Below, in pieces: positions 58,826 to 64,000 of a stretch of DNA of 64,000 nt (its first letter is position 1; each line of letters begins with the position of its first letter). The DNA comes from Brachionus rotundiformis. Its lineage: Eukaryota > Rotifera > Eurotatoria > Ploima > Brachionidae. The translations under genes and the position numbers were made by a program. The notes under the pieces were generated by a model that made no database searches, was not told where the DNA came from, and worked only from the letters and a program-made list of their open reading frames with translations. Location of the stretch: NCBI GenBank assembly GCA_016802295.1, contig JAESIW010000020.1, positions 2,370,120-2,434,119 of the forward strand. Reading direction: 5' to 3'.

Positions 58826-60193
58826 ATGAAAATTGATCAAATGATTTCCGAAGATGAAGCAGCATTGTACGACAGGCAAATTAGATTATGGGGTGTAGAT
58901 GCCCAAAAAAAGTAAATAAAAATAAAAACAAAATAAAAACTATAATTGTCAAATGTATTTTTAAAAATAGATTATTATCATCAAGAATTCTTTTAATAAA
59001 TGTCAATGGTGTTGCAGCTGAAATAGCCAAAAATTTAGTTTTAGGTGGAATACATAGCTTAACACTTCTTGACAATAAGCCAGTTACTTCTGAAGATCTA
59101 AAATTCAATTTTCTACTTGAACATTCATCAATCGGAAATAATGTATTTGCTTTTTTGTCTTAATTATTATTCTAATAATTGTTTAATAAGAGAGCTGAAT
59201 CATGTATTAATGCTTTGCAAAATTTAAACCCAATGGTTAAAATTCATTCAGACAAAGAATCATTAACTCAAAAAGATTCTGACTATTTTAGTACAAAAAA
59301 TTTTGATCTTGTTTGTATGCTTTCGAATGATTTTGAAGAAATTAGAAAAATAGACAAATACTGTCGGAATAATAAAGTTCTATTTTTGTCTGGTTATGTC
59401 TTTGGCATTTATGGTTTCATGTTCGTTGATTTTAATTCTTACCAATATATAGTGTGAGTGTAATTATTCATTTGAAAAAAAAAATTTTGATAAATTATTT
59501 AAGTGAAGCGCCAAAAATTTCTGAGGACAATTTTGATAAGAAGAAAAATGTCCAAGATGCGGGATGTTCAATAAAGCAAAAGACTGAAGAGAAATTAGTA
59601 TTAGAAGAAAAAAATACAGAATTTACATCTTTTGAAGAATCAATTAATCAATATGAAAATATTTTGAAAAATTTAAGTGGAAAAAAATTGAAAAGACTTT
59701 CAAAAACATATCTAATTTTATTGTGTAAGTGTAAGATAATTTTTTAAAATCTAGAATTGAATTTTCTATTAGTGTATAGAGCATTTATGGAACAGTTTAA
59801 AAGACCCTTAGATTCGAAGAATTGTGAAGATAAACAAAATTTTTTAAATTTGAAAACAAAATTATTTGATGAGCTCAAATTGGATCAAGAGTTGCTAAAT
59901 GATACACATTTAACAAAGTATGTGTTTATAAATTAAGCATCTTTTGTCAAAAATATTTTCTAAAATTAAACAAAAATCTTTATTCTTAGCAAAATATTTG
60001 ATGAATATAGCCCTGTCAATGCAATATTGGGAGGTGTAATTGCTCAAGAAATAATTAAGGTATTTTTAGAATAAGAACAAGAGAACTTTTATTTTAAAAT
60101 TCTTTTTAGGCCATCAGCAAAAAAAATGAACCTGTAGAAAATTTTTTTCTATTCGATGGAAATCAAATGCTTGGTGAAGTTATTAAAATTTAA
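58826..60193 (+). CDS. SAE1: SUMO-activating enzyme subunit 1 (AOS1)
   Basis: Non-catalytic partner of UBA2 in the heterodimeric SUMO E1. Exon 1 carries ISEDEAALYDRQIRLWGVDA, the hallmark start of SAE1-type proteins. Following exons give SSRILLINVNGVAAEIAKNL, VLGGIHSLTLLDNKPVTSED, then after a short intron NRAESCINALQNLNPMVKIH and GYVFGIYGFMFVDFN. Later short exons run to FDEYSPVNAILGGVIAQEII and the C-terminal ENFFLFDGNQMLGEVIKI, ending at 60193. Five or more introns of about 45-60 nt are needed. The middle section (about 59505-59740, Lys/Glu-rich) is poorly conserved, as in other SAE1 proteins. As expected for SAE1, no catalytic cysteine domain is present. Confidence 0.93.
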
Positions 60194-61120
60194 ACAATTC
60201 ATACATATCATATCTATATATTATTAATTTGAACAATTTAATTGAATATATATAATAAATTTTTTTTCTTTAAGATTTTTCATTTAGAAAATTAAAGATA
60301 TATATTAATTTATTGATAGTTAAATTATGTTATCTTTTAGAAACATGTTAAAGCTTAAAATTATTTCATATTCAAGATAAAATTAAAAGCTATAATTTAA
60401 ATATGAAAAATGCAAGTCTTTCAACTGACTAGAGTCCTTGTAATTACAGACCGATTTAAACTTCATTTATTATTAATATATAAAATTCTTTAATATTTAA
60501 AATTAGATTTTTTTAAAAATGATTAATTAAATTGATATAATAAATCTAAATGAGTCAATTCTATTCATTACTTTAAATTTATTGAGTAATTTTTTGCCAA
60601 TCTATTTTTCCGAAATAACTTTTAAATAAAATTAATGGAATTCAAGTCTCATAAGAGTATATTTATTTTTTATACTAATTAGATAGAAAAAAAACTAATT
60701 CTTTTTTTAAATTTTGGGCCAAGAATTCCTTGTAAAAATTTCAAATCTTATTCGAGCTCACATTCTAAATTTAAATTTTTAAAAATAACAAAATTATCTG
60801 ATTACTGCTTATTAGCTAAAAATGAATACTTCAAAAAAATTTTTAAAAAGTTTCCTTAGTATCTTAGTAATTAAAAAATAAAATAATTACTCTGTGTCTA
60901 GATTCCTAATTCAATCAAACTAAGATTTTAGGAAAAACTAGATTTTATTTTTTTATTTGATTTAATTTGATTACATTTTTGTTTTTACACTATATACATT
61001 ATCAAAGCAAAGATTTACCATCATTTGGAAAAAATACCCTACCAGCTTTTGCTTTAGAATTTTTGTCAATTTTAATTTAATCAGTTTTGTGTTGTTTCTG
61101 AAGTTCATTTTAATTTGTAA
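60194..61120. other. Intergenic AT-rich sequence
   Basis: No supported gene; promoter region of the kinase gene by position. Confidence 0.45.
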
Positions 61121-62548
61121 ATGTATAGTAAATTAGTAGAGATAAATAGTGGCACGATGAGGAAAGAATCACTACACAAAACATCATCATCTTTTATGAA
61201 ATTATCAATATATGAGACCTTCTATAATCCGAATATTCCATACAATTTGGCATCCAAAAAATCAAAGCAAGAACGTGAGCCATTGAGACAAGAATTATCT
61301 CAAAAAATGGGAGTTGACCGAGTGTCTTCTGAATCGTACTTTTTAATGAGCCTGATGCACAAAAACCGAATCGTTGACTCGGACAACGAGGCCGAAGATT
61401 ATGAATATAGTGAAAAAATTGAATACTATGACCAGGGAATGAGGAAAAATTCCCAACCAGTTACCAACCCGTACGATTTGGCTGTGAAGAATAGAGAAAA
61501 ATTTGCGAAAAAATACTTCAATCCGGTCAAAGCGCAGGCTAACCTAAGAATTCGACATTTTATTTTGATGTGTACTCTAGGCCGAGGTAGCTTTGGTAGA
61601 GTTCTGTTGGCTTACCATCAAGAAAATGATAAATACTATGCGGTCAAAGTTTTAAACAAAGAAAAATTAGTCAAAAACCATCAAATAGACCATACAATTA
61701 ATGAAAGAAACATATTATATGCTTGCCATCATCCAAATATCATAAAACTTTATGCTTCCTTCAAAGACAATTCAAATCTTTATTTTGTCACTGATGTTTA
61801 TTGCAACAGTGACTTGTACAGTCTGTTAAAACGATACAAAAGCTTTGATGAACCATATGCCAAATTTTTATGCGCCAATATATTTCTAGCACTTGAGTAT
61901 CTTCACGCAAATGATGTCATATATCGGGATCTAAAGCCAGAGAATATTCTTATAGCTAACAATGGCTATTTGAAATTAACTGATTTTGGTTTTGCCAAAA
62001 AAATTACAAAATATGCAGAAACAATGTGCGGTACGCCTGATTACATTAGTCCAGAGTAGAATAATTTTTTTGGTTTTTTTTGTTTAAATTTTTTAACTTT
62101 TTTCAGAGTCCTAAGTGGTAAACCATACGGTAAGTCAGTTGATTGGTGGGCATTTGGAATATTTATTTATGAAATGAACTTTGGCAAGCCTCCTTTCTGT
62201 TCTGGAAATCTAAATGATACAGATGCACTATACCAACTTATATTGGATGGGTATTTCTCCATACCTTCTAAGTTTAGTCCAATATTAGGTGATCTGTGTA
62301 CCAAATTGCTACAAAAGAATATCAAAAGACGTATCGGGTGTTTAAATAGAGGCTCATGTGATATTAGAGATCATCCTTGGTTTATTGATCTTGACTGGAT
62401 GGCACTTTATGAACAAGTCTATCCGGCACCATATGTTCCTAGACAAAAAAGTCCAGAAGATGTTGTCAGAAAAAATGCAAGTAAAAACGAGGAAGCTATT
62501 ATTATCACAAAAAATGAACAGTATAAAAATGAATTTATTGATTTCTGA
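61121..62548 (+). CDS. PKA-like AGC serine/threonine kinase with long N-terminal extension
   Basis: Two exons separated by one intron (about 62056-62106). The kinase domain starts near residue 148. Gly loop GRGSFGRV is at 154-161, ATP-binding Lys in YAVKVL (K176), alpha-C Glu in NERNIL, catalytic loop YRDLKPEN (D270), DFG at 288-290 and activation loop Thr in ETMCGTPDY (T301). The APE motif reads SPE. The YRDLKPEN loop, the CGTP[D/E]Y motif and the C-terminal FIDF hydrophobic motif (compare FSEF of PKA-C) place it with PKA catalytic subunits/PRKX. KFAKKYFNP just before the domain resembles the PKA A-helix. The 110-120 residue extension in front is charged, with an acidic stretch (DSDNEAEDYEYSEKIEYYD), and is not a normal PKA feature. 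All catalytic residues are intact. Confidence 0.9.
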
Positions 62549-63115
62549 TTCTTGAATAAAAATATACATTTTGTTAAAAAAAAATTAATTAATTGTTGTT
62601 AAGTTTGTCATCATATGAAAGTCATTTAGATGCCCGTTTAGTCATTTAGATACAAAATTTCATCTTTAAATTTTTATATTTAAAATTAAAAAATTAATTA
62701 TTATCTGATATCTGATATTTACATAAAAAAAAAATTTATCTAATAGTATTAGAAATAAGAAATTTATTTATTTAGAATTATTTTCCTAAAACCTTAGCTT
62801 CCCAAAGTTTTGAACATATTATGCATTCATATTTATCACTTTGTGATCTTGGACCTTCAAATTATTAAGAATACTTATAATATTTTAGTAAACTAAATAA
62901 AAATGAAATTCTTTCTTTTTTACTTAAGACAATTTTTGTTTTTTTTTACTTTGAACAAAAATTAAAATAATTTTGCTAATAAAAGCTAATAAATAATTTT
63001 GAATGAAAATATAATTCGCAATAGGGTTTATGTAATAGAAAAATATTAAATAACTTTAGAATTTGAACTTAAATTTATTATTTAACAAAAAGATTTTTGC
63101 TAAACTTAATTGATA
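62549..63115. other. Intergenic AT-rich sequence
   Basis: No supported gene; holds the kinase 3' UTR and the ETFA promoter by position. Confidence 0.45.
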
Positions 63116-64000
63116 ATGTTTCGATTTAAAAATTTTATCCGTTCTGGATCTAGCTTGGCCAGATTAAAGCACACATTAGTTGTCGTTGAACACGACAATC
63201 AAAAATTATCTCAGATCACATTGAACACAATTACCGCTGCTACAAAAATTCCCAAAAATGAAACTGTCACTTGCGTAGTAGCTGGTACTAGCTGTGGCAA
63301 GATTGCCGACGAGGTCTCTCGTTTAGCTGGTGTTAACAAAGTACTTGTGGTCGATGATACAAAATTGAATGGATTTCTACCAGAAAACGTAGCTCCAGTT
63401 TTGGTTGAGCTACAAAAAAAAAATAATTTTACTCATATTGCTTTTGGATCATCTGCTTATGGAAAAAATTTAATGCCAAGAGTTGCTGCTTTGCTTGATG
63501 TACAACCAGTTTCTGACATTATTGGAATTGATGATGAGAATACTTTTGTTAGAACAATTTATGCTGGAAACGCGATTCAAACTGTTCGATCAAACGACCC
63601 AGTCAAGATATTTACTGTTCGCGGTACAGCTTTTGAAGCTGTTAAGGCAGATAGTGCGGCTTCGGCAGCTGAAGTAGTTCCAGCTGATCTAGCGATCACA
63701 TCATCTGACCAAGCAACTTTCGTTAACCAAATGTTGGCTAAATCTGACAGACCTGCTCTCAATGCTGCCAGAGTCGTAATTGCTGGAGGAAGAGGTCTTC
63801 AAAATGGTGAAAACTTTAAATTGTTGTATGATTTGGCTGACACTATGAATGCTGCTGTAGGCGCTTCAAGAGCCGCAGTTGACGCTGGATATGTTCCAAA
63901 TGATCTTCAAATAGGACAAACGGGAAAAATTGTTGCACCAGAACTCTACGTTGCCGTTGGTGTAAGTGGTGCTATTCAACATTTAGCTGGTATTTTCTGA
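63116..64000 (+). CDS. ETFA: Electron transfer flavoprotein subunit alpha, 5' part (runs off the window)
   Basis: Mitochondrial FAD-carrying subunit that passes electrons from acyl-CoA dehydrogenases to ETF:ubiquinone oxidoreductase. A mitochondrial presequence (MFRFKNFIRSGSSLARLKHT) leads into TLVVVEHDNQKLSQITLNTI. The FAD domain shows VVIAGGRGLQNGENFKLLYD, GASRAAVDAGYVPNDLQIGQ, and TGKIVAPELYVAVGVSGAIQ with HLAG. The frame reaches a TGA at the last three bases, but family proteins continue about 45 residues past HLAG. The sequence there (CTG|GTATTTTC) is a good splice donor, so the gene almost certainly continues beyond position 64000. About 292 residues are visible. Confidence 0.95.
   Translation: MFRFKNFIRSGSSLARLKHTLVVVEHDNQKLSQITLNTITAATKIPKNETVTCVVAGTSCGKIADEVSRLAGVNKVLVVDDTKLNGFLPENVAPVLVELQKKNNFTHIAFGSSAYGKNLMPRVAALLDVQPVSDIIGIDDENTFVRTIYAGNAIQTVRSNDPVKIFTVRGTAFEAVKADSAASAAEVVPADLAITSSDQATFVNQMLAKSDRPALNAARVVIAGGRGLQNGENFKLLYDLADTMNAAVGASRAAVDAGYVPNDLQIGQTGKIVAPELYVAVGVSGAIQHLAGIF

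Noticed and set aside
63998..64000. TGA at the window end as the ETFA stop
   Set aside because: It follows a good splice donor and would remove about 45 conserved residues; the gene continues outside the window.
1..64000. tRNA, rRNA, CRISPR or tandem satellite arrays
   Set aside because: No TTCRA-type tRNA arms with matching acceptor stems, no conserved rRNA blocks and no regularly spaced direct repeats were seen on reading; a covariance-model scan could still find divergent RNAs.

Overview
This is a window of AT-rich animal nuclear DNA (by eye about three quarters A+T). It uses the standard genetic code and very short introns, mostly 37-65 bp with GT..AG ends. The gene set includes animal-specific and ciliary genes: DRC11/IQCA1, TTLL7, a PIWI-clade Argonaute, a SWEET sugar transporter, an animal haem peroxidase, GPATCH2, monocarboxylate-type transporters and RNF10. 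Composition, intron size and gene content fit a small-genome spiralian, and a monogonont rotifer of the Brachionus type is my best guess. That placement is an inference and nothing in the window proves it.

Layout. 0.6-6.1 kb holds DRC11/IQCA1 and a single-exon orphan 7TM receptor, both on the minus strand. 6.1-15.8 kb is a 9.7-kb stretch with no intact gene. It contains decayed non-LTR retrotransposon pieces and three terminal-inverted-repeat elements, two of them with clear 10-bp target-site duplications. 15.8-29.6 kb holds RNF10 (-), a nine-exon PIWI gene (+), TTLL7 (-) and SWEET (+). 31.4-37.9 kb holds two unrecognised genes, GPATCH2 and a deoxynucleoside-kinase-like P-loop gene, all on the plus strand. 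39.8-48.1 kb is the densest part: proteasome ATPase Rpt3/PSMC4 and adenylosuccinate synthase (+), then urocanate hydratase and complex I subunit NDUFA10 (-). 49.6-57.5 kb holds two paralogous MFS/MCT-like transporters on either side of a secreted haem peroxidase and a methionine-R-sulfoxide reductase. 58.8-64 kb holds SAE1, a PKA-like AGC kinase and the 5' part of ETFA, which runs off the window edge.

The genes are individually transcribed housekeeping, ciliary and signalling genes with no obvious joint pathway. Weak themes are cilia (DRC11, TTLL7), mitochondria (NDUFA10, ETFA), redox (peroxidase, MsrB) and transposon control (a PIWI gene a few kb from a decaying transposon cluster).

Exon joins were worked out by hand from splice signals, reading phase and family similarity. 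I checked that total CDS length is divisible by three for DRC11, PIWI, SWEET and the peroxidase; other joins are checked locally only. The most notable single observation is that the PIWI protein has threonine where the family's catalytic histidine should be. No CRISPR, rRNA or tRNA gene was found.
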